6,999 bases of DNA from Hydrogenophaga sp. (GCA_030684755.1 JAUXXN010000355.1:1-6999), one strand, 5' to 3'. Counted from the stretch's first letter, positions 1 through 6,285 are shown. Numbers and translations are program-made. The notes: generated from the letters alone by a model not told the origin.

Positions 1-346
1 AGCCGTGCCCGACTACATGGTCATGGGCGAGCGCGGCATGGCCGACATGAAAGAAATGGAGATGGAGCTGCCCCACAACACCTTCCCCATGATGAGCGGC
101 ACCGGCCCCTATGGCCCGATTGGCATGGGCGGCATGTTCACCACGCTCAAAGTGCGTGCCGACCAGAAGCCGGGCGACTACACCGACCCCGGCTGGTACC
201 AGCAACCGCCGGGCACCCGAGCCCGTGAAGTGACCACGCCCACCGCACAGGCCGTGCAAGCGCCCGGCACAGCGCCAACCGAGACCGCACCCACCACACC
301 CAGCGCGACGGCACGCAAGCCCCAGGGCCATGGCGCTCACCACTGA
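1..346 (+). CDS. Multicopper oxidase (copper resistance oxidase), C-terminal fragment
   Basis: This is the last 114 residues of a gene that enters from the left edge; the frame is already open at base 2, so no start is visible. The fragment is rich in methionine (a VPDYMVMGERGMADM segment, then HNTFPMMSG and a glycine/methionine stretch) and ends its fold at FTTLKVR, which I recognise as the C-terminal end of periplasmic multicopper oxidases of proteobacterial copper-resistance clusters. Such enzymes oxidise Cu(I) to less toxic Cu(II) in the periplasm. In this subfamily, as I recall it, the His-Cys-His copper ligands lie some 40 residues upstream of this segment, so they would be just outside the window and cannot be checked. 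After about residue 75 comes a low-complexity Pro/Thr/Ala tail ending in HGAHH, a possible flexible copper-binding end. The stop is 25 bases before the cupredoxin start, suggesting co-transcription. The family call is fairly secure; the exact subfamily is less so. Confidence 0.82.
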   Translation, partial: AVPDYMVMGERGMADMKEMEMELPHNTFPMMSGTGPYGPIGMGGMFTTLKVRADQKPGDYTDPGWYQQPPGTRAREVTTPTAQAVQAPGTAPTETAPTTPSATARKPQGHGAHH

Positions 347-358
347 AACCCAACCCTC

Positions 359-363
359 AGGAA
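359..363 (+). promoter_or_regulatory. Ribosome binding site of the cupredoxin gene
   Basis: AGGAA lies 8 bases before the ATG at 372. It decides the start: the same frame also has an ATG at 330, inside the oxidase gene, but that one would put 14 polar residues ahead of an otherwise well-formed Tat signal. Confidence 0.6.
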
Positions 364-371
364 CACCACCC

Positions 372-911
372 ATGAAAACCAACACCCCCACCCGCCGCCG
401 CTTTCAACAACTGCTGCTCGGCCTGCCCCTGCTGCCACTGGCAACCGCTCCCGCCTGGCTGCCCGCAACCGCACAAGCCCACGCCGAACGACACGACGGA
501 CATATGAAGACCGGCCCGGTGGTGAAGGAGCAGAAGCCTTGGGGCATCGCAGCCGAGCCCCGCGAAGCCAAACGCACTGTGGAGATTCGCATGACGGACG
601 ACATGCGTTTCACGCCCAGCCACCTTGACGTGCGCGAGGGCGAAACATTGCGACTGCGCGCCGTCAACAACGGCAAGGTGATGCACGAAATCGTCATCGG
701 AACGCGCGAGGAGCTGGTCGCTCACGCCGACATGATGAAAAAGCACCCCAACATGGAACACGATGAGCCCTACATGGCCCATGTGTCACCGGGCAAACGG
801 GGCGACATCGTCTGGACCTTCAACCGCCCCGGCGACTTCGAATTCGCCTGCCTCATCCCGGGCCACTTTGAAGCGGGCATGCGCGGCACCGTGCGCGTGC
901 GCCCTGCCTGA
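372..911 (+). CDS. Periplasmic cupredoxin (type 1 copper protein), Tat-exported
   Basis: A 179-residue protein with a twin-arginine signal: TRRRF at about residues 7-11, a leucine/proline-rich hydrophobic stretch, and a likely cleavage after AQA at residue 36. The mature part begins with a histidine cluster (HAERHDGHM). The cupredoxin domain covers roughly residues 70-179. It shows the expected type 1 copper ligands: His105 in VMHEIVIG, then Cys160, His165 and Met170 in the C-x4-H-x4-M pattern of ACLIPGHFEAGM. A charged insertion with several His and Met residues (about 115-136) lies between the first ligand and the C-terminal loop. Cupredoxins of this type occur beside multicopper oxidases and copper efflux genes, where they carry electrons or copper in the periplasm. 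The position, 25 bases after the oxidase and 29 before the DUF411 gene, fits a copper-detoxification operon. Family and ligands are clear; whether it acts in electron transfer or copper storage is not shown. Confidence 0.9.
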   Translation: MKTNTPTRRRFQQLLLGLPLLPLATAPAWLPATAQAHAERHDGHMKTGPVVKEQKPWGIAAEPREAKRTVEIRMTDDMRFTPSHLDVREGETLRLRAVNNGKVMHEIVIGTREELVAHADMMKKHPNMEHDEPYMAHVSPGKRGDIVWTFNRPGDFEFACLIPGHFEAGMRGTVRVRPA

Positions 912-929
912 ACCTCACTTGCCCGGACC

Positions 930-933
930 GGAG
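930..933 (+). promoter_or_regulatory. Ribosome binding site of the DUF411 gene
   Basis: GGAG ends 7 bases before the ATG at 941, good spacing that supports this start and the Tat-like signal it creates. Confidence 0.6.
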
Positions 934-940
934 AAACCTC

Positions 941-1417
941 ATGCAACGACGTTCCTTGTTACGCGCCGCGCCGGCACTGGCCGCCGCGGCCCTGCTGCCC
1001 ACCTTCGGCACAGCCCAAACCGCCCCGGCGCTGCCAGTGCTCCAGGTCTGGAAAGACCCCAACTGCGGTTGTTGCAACGACTGGGTGGAATACCTCAAGC
1101 GCGATGGCTTTCAGATACAGACCTTTGACACCGGCAATACCGCGGTGCGCAAGCGCCTGGGCATGCCCGAAAAATACGGCTCGTGCCACACCGGCTTGAT
1201 CGGGGGTTACGTGATCGAAGGCCATGTGAACGCCCGCGAAATCCGCCGCTTGCTGGCCGAAAAACCGAATGCCATTGGCATCTCGGTGCCGGGCATGCCT
1301 GTGGGCAGCCCGGGCATGGACGGCCCGGAATACGGCACCCGCAAAGACCCCTACGACGTGGTGCTGGTGTTGCACGACGGCAGCCGCCGCGTCTACCAGT
1401 CTTACTTTCGGGGCTGA
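941..1417 (+). CDS. DUF411 (CopG-type) periplasmic copper-binding protein
   Basis: A 158-residue protein starting with a Tat-like signal (QRRSLLR at residues 2-8, then an alanine-rich stretch to about residue 26). The mature domain is full-length DUF411. KDPNCGCC puts Cys42, Cys44 and Cys45 in a CxCC motif; SCHTG gives Cys82 and His83; GGYVIEGHV gives His95; VPGMPVGSPGM gives Met119 and Met126. These are the conserved blocks of the family and none is missing. The family member CopG has been reported to hold a cysteine-bridged multi-copper cluster in a thioredoxin-like fold, and DUF411 genes are commonly found in copper-resistance operons. The likely role is copper binding or Cu(I)/Cu(II) redox handling in the periplasm, together with the cupredoxin and oxidase encoded just upstream. 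The name CopG is also used for unrelated plasmid repressors, so I give no symbol. Confidence 0.92.
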   Translation: MQRRSLLRAAPALAAAALLPTFGTAQTAPALPVLQVWKDPNCGCCNDWVEYLKRDGFQIQTFDTGNTAVRKRLGMPEKYGSCHTGLIGGYVIEGHVNAREIRRLLAEKPNAIGISVPGMPVGSPGMDGPEYGTRKDPYDVVLVLHDGSRRVYQSYFRG

Positions 1418-1504
1418 TAGCCCATGCGGCCCATGGCCCCGGCCAGTGGCTGCTTGTTGCGCCTTTTTGCATCCCCCCTCACCCACCTCATCGCAAAAAA
1501 CACC

Positions 1505-1876
1505 ATGAACACACCACAAACCACCCACCACAGCGCCCACGCCGCCGCCGTCCTGCTCGCCTTGCTGCTGTGCAGCGGCACAGCCCTGGCGCAGCACGAT
1601 GGCCACCACGGCGCAACCACCGCACCAGCGCAAGCCACCGCCAGCGCTGAACGGCCCTGGGCCGAAGCCGAAATTCGCCGCATCGATGCGGTTGCGGGTA
1701 AGCTCAGCCTGAAGCATGGTGAGATCAAAAACCTCGATATGCCCCCCATGACCATGGTGTTCCAACTGCAAGACAAAGCCCTGCTCGGCCAACTGAAAGC
1801 GGGCGATCGCGTGCGCTTTCAAGCCGACAAAGTCAATGGAAGCTACACCGTCATGGCCATCGAGCCCCAACCCTGA
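1505..1876 (+). CDS. CusF-like periplasmic copper-binding protein
   Basis: A 123-residue protein. The ATG at 1505 is chosen because it directly gives a Sec signal peptide: an N-region with two histidines, a hydrophobic core at about 13-22, and ALA before a cleavage at about residue 29. The frame is open upstream to an ATG at 1424, but that would add 27 residues before the signal. No good ribosome binding site precedes 1505, so the start is slightly uncertain. The mature protein begins QHDGHHG, then a low-complexity Ala/Thr linker, then a small beta-barrel domain at about 52-121. The metal site is readable: His71, Met79, Met82 and Met84 (KHGEIKNLDMPPMTM), with the same spacing as His36, Trp44, Met47 and Met49 of E. 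coli CusF. CusF carries Cu(I) or Ag(I) in the periplasm to the CusCBA efflux pump. No pump gene is visible here, so the partner is unknown. It is the last gene of the visible copper cluster. Confidence 0.88.
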   Translation: MNTPQTTHHSAHAAAVLLALLLCSGTALAQHDGHHGATTAPAQATASAERPWAEAEIRRIDAVAGKLSLKHGEIKNLDMPPMTMVFQLQDKALLGQLKAGDRVRFQADKVNGSYTVMAIEPQP

Positions 1877-1892
1877 ACACGTCAACCCCAAC

Positions 1893-1940
1893 GTCGCCAC
1901 CGCCATTACCGTGCAGGCCGGACGAATAACCGGCGGCGAC
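1893..1940 (+). other. Possible stem-loop after the copper cluster
   Basis: This lies in the 105-base gap (1877-1981) between the CusF-like gene and the TAXI gene. An inner hairpin pairs GCCGG (1917-1921) with CCGGC (1930-1934) around an 8-base loop. GTCGCC plus GCC (1893-1904, with a 3-base bulge) could also pair with GGCGGCGAC (1932-1940), sharing three bases with the inner stem, so the two stems are partly alternative. No T-run follows, so it is not a standard intrinsic terminator. It may still mark the end of the copper transcript. I found no convincing promoter or ribosome binding site before the ATG at 1982. Confidence 0.25.
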
Positions 1941-1981
1941 AGCGGTAGAGCGGCACCCCTGGCGCGTGCTAACGTAGCGGC

Positions 1982-3319
1982 ATGCCACACAACATTCGTT
2001 ACACCCTGTTGTCGCTGCGCGATCTTGCGGTGTCCATCGGACCGGTGACTCTGATCACCCTCGCCTTGCTGTCTCTCACCTATTGGTGGCTCAACCCCAA
2101 CCCACCCCAACAGGTGGTGCTGGCCACTGGCCCCGACCAAAGTGCTTACGATGAGTTTGGCAAACGTTACGCCGAGGCGCTCCAGCGCTACGGTATCACC
2201 GTCAAATTGATGCCCTCCGAAGGCTCGTCGGCCAACCTCGAATTGCTGCGCACCGGTCAAGCCGACCTGGGCTTTGTGCAAGGCGGTACCGCCGACATTG
2301 GCTACGACGACGAAGAATCCATTGCTTCGCTGGGCAGCCTGTTTGTGGAACCGCTGTGGCTCTTCTACCGGGAAGACGCCGCACAACGCATCAACAACTC
2401 CAGCACGGTGGCCAACTTGGCCCAGCTCAAGGGCTGGCGCATCAATGTGGGCACGGCGGGCAGCGGCGTGCCCCGGCTGTTCAACACTTTGCTCGACGTC
2501 AATCGCATCGACAACCGCCAGATCCAGCTCAGCGAACTGGCGCAAACCCCCGCCACCGTGGCGTTTTTGAATGGCGAAATGGACGCCGTGGTGTTCGCCT
2601 CGGCGCCCGAGTCGCTCATGGTTCAAATGCTGCTGCAAACGCCGGGCATCAAATTGATGGACTTTGCGCAGAGCGAAGCCTATTCCCGCCGTTTTGGTTA
2701 CCTCACGCCGGTGGTCATGCCGCAGGGCGTGGTTGACTTGGCCGCCAACATTCCCACCCACGACGTGCGCCTGGTGGCCTCCACCACCAGCTTGCTCACG
2801 AGCGCAAAGACACACCCCGCCATCTTGCAGCTGTTCGCCCAAACAGCCACCGGCCTGCATGGCCGCCCAGGCTGGTTCAGCCGGGCGCGTGAATACCCCA
2901 GCTTGGAACACAGCGAAGTACCCATTTCACCCGAGGCGGTACGCGCCATCAAAAGCGGCCCGCCTTTCTTGCAGCGCTACCTGCCGTTCTGGATCGCCAA
3001 CCTGATTGAGCGCATGTGGCTGGCCATGGGCCTGATCATCGCCCTTGCGCTACCCCTCTCACGCATCGTTCCACCGCTTTACACCTTTCGCATACGTTCG
3101 CGTGTTTTCCGCTGGTACGCCGAGCTGCGAGATATTGAACAACGCCACGAAAACAACAGCCCCGAGGGCGCCACGCCGGTGCAAGACCTGCTGGCGCAGC
3201 TCGACTCCATGGAGGAAAGAGTCGAAAAAATCGTGGTGCCCTTGTCTTACACCGATGAGTTGTACGCTCTACGCAACAACATCCAACTGGTGCGAAAAAA
3301 ACTGCAGCGCAAGGGCTGA
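1982..3319 (+). CDS. TAXI-family TRAP solute-binding protein, membrane-anchored, with C-terminal membrane segment and cytoplasmic tail
   Basis: A 445-residue protein. A hydrophobic segment at about 19-37 anchors the N-terminus. Residues about 44-335 form the TAXI ligand-binding domain: VVLATGPDQSAYDEFG at the start, TGQADLGFVQGGTAD at about 91-105, GWRINVGTAGSGVPRL at about 151-166, and FLNGEMDAVVFASAPES at about 195-211. A second hydrophobic segment follows at about 345-366, then a charged tail of about 80 residues (367-445) rich in Glu, Arg and Lys, which may form a helix or coiled coil. TAXI proteins normally capture carboxylates or amino acids in the periplasm for a TRAP transporter, but no TRAP membrane subunit is encoded on either side. 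The fixed two-ended topology suggests it stays in the membrane and might sense or recruit rather than shuttle; this is inference. The start has no clear ribosome binding site. It converges with the DUF1631 gene across 64 bases with no clear terminator. Confidence 0.85.
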   Translation: MPHNIRYTLLSLRDLAVSIGPVTLITLALLSLTYWWLNPNPPQQVVLATGPDQSAYDEFGKRYAEALQRYGITVKLMPSEGSSANLELLRTGQADLGFVQGGTADIGYDDEESIASLGSLFVEPLWLFYREDAAQRINNSSTVANLAQLKGWRINVGTAGSGVPRLFNTLLDVNRIDNRQIQLSELAQTPATVAFLNGEMDAVVFASAPESLMVQMLLQTPGIKLMDFAQSEAYSRRFGYLTPVVMPQGVVDLAANIPTHDVRLVASTTSLLTSAKTHPAILQLFAQTATGLHGRPGWFSRAREYPSLEHSEVPISPEAVRAIKSGPPFLQRYLPFWIANLIERMWLAMGLIIALALPLSRIVPPLYTFRIRSRVFRWYAELRDIEQRHENNSPEGATPVQDLLAQLDSMEERVEKIVVPLSYTDELYALRNNIQLVRKKLQRKG

Positions 3320-3383
3320 CAAAGGCACAAAACAGAACATCAAGCTACTGGACCCCGCCGAATCAAAGGCTGGACGACCTGGG

Positions 3384-5489
3384 TTACTGCTTCGCGCTGT
3401 TGATCCACGCCTGACGCGCCACCGCATCCAAAGCCGCGTCCAAAACGCCGTTCTCAGCAACCACTCTCAAACGGTCTTGATCCAACAACCGCTCCAGTCC
3501 ACGGCGCGTCATGGAGAGAGACCGACCGTCTGCAACCGTAAATAAAAACATGGTTCCATGCGGGCTCGCCCAGGTGATCTGACAGCGCAAAGCTTGACCC
3601 TCCTGCCAAACGTCTACCCATGTGCCCACAGGCAATACCTGGCTGTGTGGGGCGGGCATCTCAGCTTTGATGTCAGCCCAGTCACGTTGCATGATTTGTG
3701 TCTCTGCAAAAGCGGGCTTGGCATCCATGACCAAGTCGTCTAGGAAGCCCGAATCGCGGGCCTCAGTCGGCTGCATCCAGGGTTCAGGTGTGGCTTCGAA
3801 CTGGCGACTGGGTGGTGCATCGGGCGGTGTTTCGTTGCGAGGCGTTTTGTACGCTGCCATGTGCAAATCCATCAGCGCCTGAAAAAAGGTCTCGGATGGT
3901 TCACTGGGGTAATCGATGGATTCAAGACCTTCGCGCAATGTGCGCAACACGATAGGTATGGCTTTGATCAGCCGCGGCCGATTGCGGCTGGCCAACGCCA
4001 ACTGAGATGACCACAACAGGTCGGGCAAGATATCCATGTAACGCGATGCGGGCGCGTCCGAGGGTGACAGGTTCGGGCTGGGCGATTGCGCAGCAGCGTT
4101 GATGCGGGCATGCGCTACCACCTGAGACCATGGCCCCAACAGGAAACGCCTCACAAAACCGGGCACCCGGGAGAAATCGTTGCGCGATGCGATTTCGGCC
4201 ACTACACGTTCAGCCAGCAAATTGCGCTGCTCAACACGGACCAGGGTTTGTACAGCCAACCCTCTGGCCTCGACTTGCGCAGGCGCTATAGCATTGCTCT
4301 GTGAGCGGTTCAAGGCCTCCAACAAGGAAGGAAAGCGCGACGAGAGGTCAGCGCCTGGGGCATGCAGAGCGCGGACAATCCCCTGGATTTCGCTGGCAAA
4401 TGCTGAATACCCTGGGTTTTGCTCGCTGGTGAAAGCGAGGCTGCGCTCGGTCACTGTGTCCAGCAAGCGGCGCGCGGGATTGTTCCGATCGGCAAAAAAA
4501 CGGGGATCGCTTCGGGCCAAATGCAGCAATGCTGGCTCCATGCCAGCCAGCATGTTGCGCAAAGATGACAACAAGCGTTTGTCTTCGGCAATGCCGCGCA
4601 TCATCAGGGTCACCACCTCGGCAGCCAGATTTCGCACCATGCCATTGCTCATGCCGGGCGCAACCGCAGCAGACGGATCGACAGGGTCGTGGCTACCGGG
4701 CTCTTGGCTGCCTACCAGCAACTGGTGCAGATGGTCCAAAGTCAACAAGGCATTGCTGCCCAATACCGGGGCATGCTGCAAAGATTCTGGGCGCATTGGA
4801 ACTGGTGCACCCGAGAAACCACCTCCAGAAAAACGGGTGTGTGGTGACGGGATTACGTTGTAACCAGCGGGTACGATGCCCCAGTTGCCCAACAGATCGC
4901 TCAATCGGAGGTACATGCTGTTGAGCTCTTGAGCCAGCGCCACAGCCCCTGTTTTTAGCCAGCGCGAGCGCACAGCTGCGTTCACAGGCAGTCCGTTCAG
5001 GGCTTGCATCAACGCTGCCACCACCACCTCGGGGCGCAGCGGGTTGGCTTCTGATTGAACACGATCCAAGCCTTGAGCACGGCTCATGCGGGCATTGAGT
5101 GCCACCAACGTTTCATCGGCTGCCATCTTGATGACTTGCTGCACCTGGGCAAACTCCACCGTTTCTTGTACCTGCTCGTCGGCCATCAACTCAAGTTCAT
5201 CAAACCGCATCGACCGCAACGTGCGTGCAGGCACCCCAGATCTGCGCTGGGCGTCCTTCAGCGACGCAGAAAACGCATCAATGAAACGGTCAGCCAACCA
5301 TTCGCGGTGGCGTTCAAGTTGTAAACGAGCCTGCACAATGGCCTGTTTTTCCTCCAATTGAACCACCAAACCTTCACGCTCGTGCAAGGTTTCATGCAGT
5401 GTCGACAACCAGCGCGGTACCCACTCACGCATGTGCGAGAGGGCTTCTGTTAAACAGGCATCAATGGCCTGTGAGTTGCTGCTTTCCAT
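3384..5489 (-). CDS. DUF1631 family protein
   Basis: A complete 701-residue cytoplasmic protein with no signal peptide or membrane segment, about the usual length for DUF1631, a large proteobacterial family of poorly known function. The N-terminal part (about 1-200) is helical and charged, and includes RFDELELMADEQVQE at about 95-109, a recognisable family block. GNWGIVPAGYNVIPSPHTRF at about 201-220 is followed by a Gly/Pro/Ser-rich linker. A long helical region runs from about 245 to 545; its helix LVRVEQRNLLAERVVAEI lies at 416-433 and LGPWSQVVAHA at 451-461. A second variable linker (about 548-610) leads to a small beta-rich domain at about 618-678 (VGTWVDVW, LRCQITWAS, MFLFTVADGRSLSMTRRGLERLL). 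This last domain resembles a PilZ-like barrel, but the RxxxR and (D/N)xSxxG c-di-GMP signatures are not evident. Some members are labelled thymidine phosphorylase in databases; nothing here supports that. The start has only a weak ribosome binding site (AAAGG, 11 bases upstream). Confidence 0.85.
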   Translation of the reverse strand: MESSNSQAIDACLTEALSHMREWVPRWLSTLHETLHEREGLVVQLEEKQAIVQARLQLERHREWLADRFIDAFSASLKDAQRRSGVPARTLRSMRFDELELMADEQVQETVEFAQVQQVIKMAADETLVALNARMSRAQGLDRVQSEANPLRPEVVVAALMQALNGLPVNAAVRSRWLKTGAVALAQELNSMYLRLSDLLGNWGIVPAGYNVIPSPHTRFSGGGFSGAPVPMRPESLQHAPVLGSNALLTLDHLHQLLVGSQEPGSHDPVDPSAAVAPGMSNGMVRNLAAEVVTLMMRGIAEDKRLLSSLRNMLAGMEPALLHLARSDPRFFADRNNPARRLLDTVTERSLAFTSEQNPGYSAFASEIQGIVRALHAPGADLSSRFPSLLEALNRSQSNAIAPAQVEARGLAVQTLVRVEQRNLLAERVVAEIASRNDFSRVPGFVRRFLLGPWSQVVAHARINAAAQSPSPNLSPSDAPASRYMDILPDLLWSSQLALASRNRPRLIKAIPIVLRTLREGLESIDYPSEPSETFFQALMDLHMAAYKTPRNETPPDAPPSRQFEATPEPWMQPTEARDSGFLDDLVMDAKPAFAETQIMQRDWADIKAEMPAPHSQVLPVGTWVDVWQEGQALRCQITWASPHGTMFLFTVADGRSLSMTRRGLERLLDQDRLRVVAENGVLDAALDAVARQAWINSAKQ

Positions 5490-5538
5490 GCTTCTGGGTG
5501 CCTTTAGGCCCCATGTGGGAGGGGCTCACATACTGCAC

Positions 5539-5567
5539 ATTATGTACACAGTTGAGACACGGAGCCA
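5539..5567 (-). promoter_or_regulatory. Weak candidate promoter for the DUF1631 gene
   Basis: On the - strand CATAAT (5544-5539) matches five of six bases of the -10 consensus and sits in the most AT-rich patch of this gap, about 50 bases before the start codon. The hexamer 17 bases further upstream, TGGCTC (5567-5562), is a poor -35 match. Position and local base composition are the main support. Confidence 0.22.
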
Positions 5568-5581
5568 CCTTCAAGGGCCGG

Positions 5582-5599
5582 GGTAAATCCGGCTTTACC
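5582..5599 (-). other. Small perfect hairpin downstream of the DUF1415 gene
   Basis: GGTAAA (5582-5587) and TTTACC (5594-5599) form a perfect 6-base stem with a 6-base loop, 12 bases past the DUF1415 stop codon. An alternative pairing of GCCGG with CCGGC overlaps it. No T-run follows on the - strand, so a terminator role is possible but unproven. Confidence 0.25.
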
Positions 5600-5610
5600 A
5601 GCTTTCAAAC

Positions 5611-6156
5611 TCAGCTTTTGAGAAACAACGCTTGCCAACCTGCAACACCCAGACTCCGCAAGGCCTGCAAGTTGCGCTCCACGATCTGCTCGGCGTCGCC
5701 CGCCTCTGACGCCACTGCGCGCTCCACACTGTCTTCACGCAACAGGTGCAGCGTGGGGTAAGGCGCACGGTTGGTGCAGTTGGTCACGTCGTCTGGCGTG
5801 GTGCCTTCAAACTGAAACTGTGGGTGAAAACTGGCGACCTGAATTACACCGTCCAGCTCGTGCTCGGCCAACACGTCATCCACCACGTTCTGGAAATCGT
5901 TGAACACCTCGAAATCCGGAAACAGCGTGGGATGCACCAGCAGCGTGGTGTCAATCTCATCGGCCGGCGTGGCCTGCAGCAAGTCCAGCTCCCGGTCCAG
6001 CTCGTCTAGAAAAGCATCCAGATGCCGCGCCGAACTCACCACGATGCGCACCTGGTTTTTCACATAGACCGAACGCGCAAATGGACACAGGTTCAAGCCG
6101 ATCACGGCCTTCTCGATCCAGTGGCGGGTGTTGGCCAGAACTTGCTCGTCGGTCAT
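5611..6156 (-). CDS. DUF1415 family protein
   Basis: A complete 181-residue soluble protein with no signal peptide or membrane segment, close to the usual length of DUF1415 proteins. Conserved blocks are visible: WIEKAVIGLNLCPFA at about 13-27 with Cys24, TTLLVHPTLFPDFEVF at about 70-85 with His75, IQVASFHPQFQFEG at about 105-118 with His111, and NRAPYPTLHLLRE at about 129-141. The repeated Cys, His and acidic residues in conserved blocks suggest a catalytic or metal-binding site, but I know of no established function and assign none. It lies downstream of ettA in the same direction, separated by a 129-base gap holding hairpin repeats, and 121 bases upstream of the DUF1631 gene. The ATG gives the family's normal N-terminus, though the ribosome binding site is weak. 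Confidence 0.9.
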   Translation of the reverse strand: MTDEQVLANTRHWIEKAVIGLNLCPFARSVYVKNQVRIVVSSARHLDAFLDELDRELDLLQATPADEIDTTLLVHPTLFPDFEVFNDFQNVVDDVLAEHELDGVIQVASFHPQFQFEGTTPDDVTNCTNRAPYPTLHLLREDSVERAVASEAGDAEQIVERNLQALRSLGVAGWQALFLKS

Positions 6157-6196
6157 CAGAAATAGCGTCCATCGAAAGAAGGGGAGTCAAACCAAG

Positions 6197-6233
6197 AATG
6201 CCGCGGATCTGGCTCCGCCAGTCCGCAGGCATT
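6197..6233. repeat. Inverted repeat (REP-like hairpin), first part
   Basis: Two 17-base arms (6197-6213 and 6217-6233) around a 3-base TCC loop. Pairing runs AATGCC, then GCGGA, then CTGGC, broken by two single-base bulges, giving 16 paired bases. Such long arms are unlikely by chance. It sits in the gap between ettA and the DUF1415 gene and directly abuts the GC hairpins at 6235-6279, so the two may form one composite element. Confidence 0.6.
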
Positions 6234-6234
6234 G

Positions 6235-6279
6235 CCCCCCCCAGCGGGGGGTGACGCGCCGCAGGCGCGGCGCGGGGGG
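6235..6279 (-). terminator. Tandem GC-rich hairpins after ettA (REP-like element, possible transcript end)
   Basis: CGCGCCGC (6255-6262) and GCGGCGCG (6267-6274) form a perfect 8-base stem with an AGGC loop, 11 bases after the ettA stop codon. Beside it eight C (6235-6242) and six G (6246-6251) can form a second stem around a short loop, or the C-run can pair with the G-run at 6274-6279 to enclose the first stem. There is no T-run, so this is not a standard Rho-independent terminator. A role in 3'-end protection or attenuation between ettA and DUF1415 is as likely. GC-rich elements of this style are, from memory, common between genes in Comamonadaceae. Confidence 0.4.
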
Positions 6280-6285
6280 CGTCCA

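Noticed and set aside
330..371. Upstream ATG at 330 as start of the cupredoxin gene, overlapping the oxidase
   Set aside because: It would add 14 polar residues before the Tat signal. The ATG at 372 has a good ribosome binding site and places the twin arginines correctly.
1411..1467. Hairpin GGGCT/AGCCC at the DUF411 stop, and a T5 run at 1463-1467, as a terminator between the DUF411 and CusF-like genes
   Set aside because: The 5-base stem is far from the T-run, and the stem directly before the T-run is only 3-4 bases. This is not enough for a terminator.
1424..1504. Upstream ATG at 1424 as start of the CusF-like gene
   Set aside because: It would put 27 unrelated residues before a well-formed Sec signal peptide. 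The absence of a good ribosome binding site at 1505 leaves some doubt.
959..2911. A 650-codon open frame on the - strand opposite the DUF411, CusF-like and TAXI genes
   Set aside because: It is antisense to three genes with clear families. Its product is rich in Gly, His and Gln with no recognisable domain, as expected for the shadow of GC-rich coding sequence.
3320..3383. Bidirectional terminator between the convergent TAXI and DUF1631 genes
   Set aside because: I looked for a stem with flanking A and T runs and found only scattered 4-base matches.
5521..5552. Apparent dyad around the AT-rich patch upstream of the DUF1631 gene, as an operator
   Set aside because: Written against its reverse complement, only the outermost four bases and scattered others match, so it is not a real palindrome.
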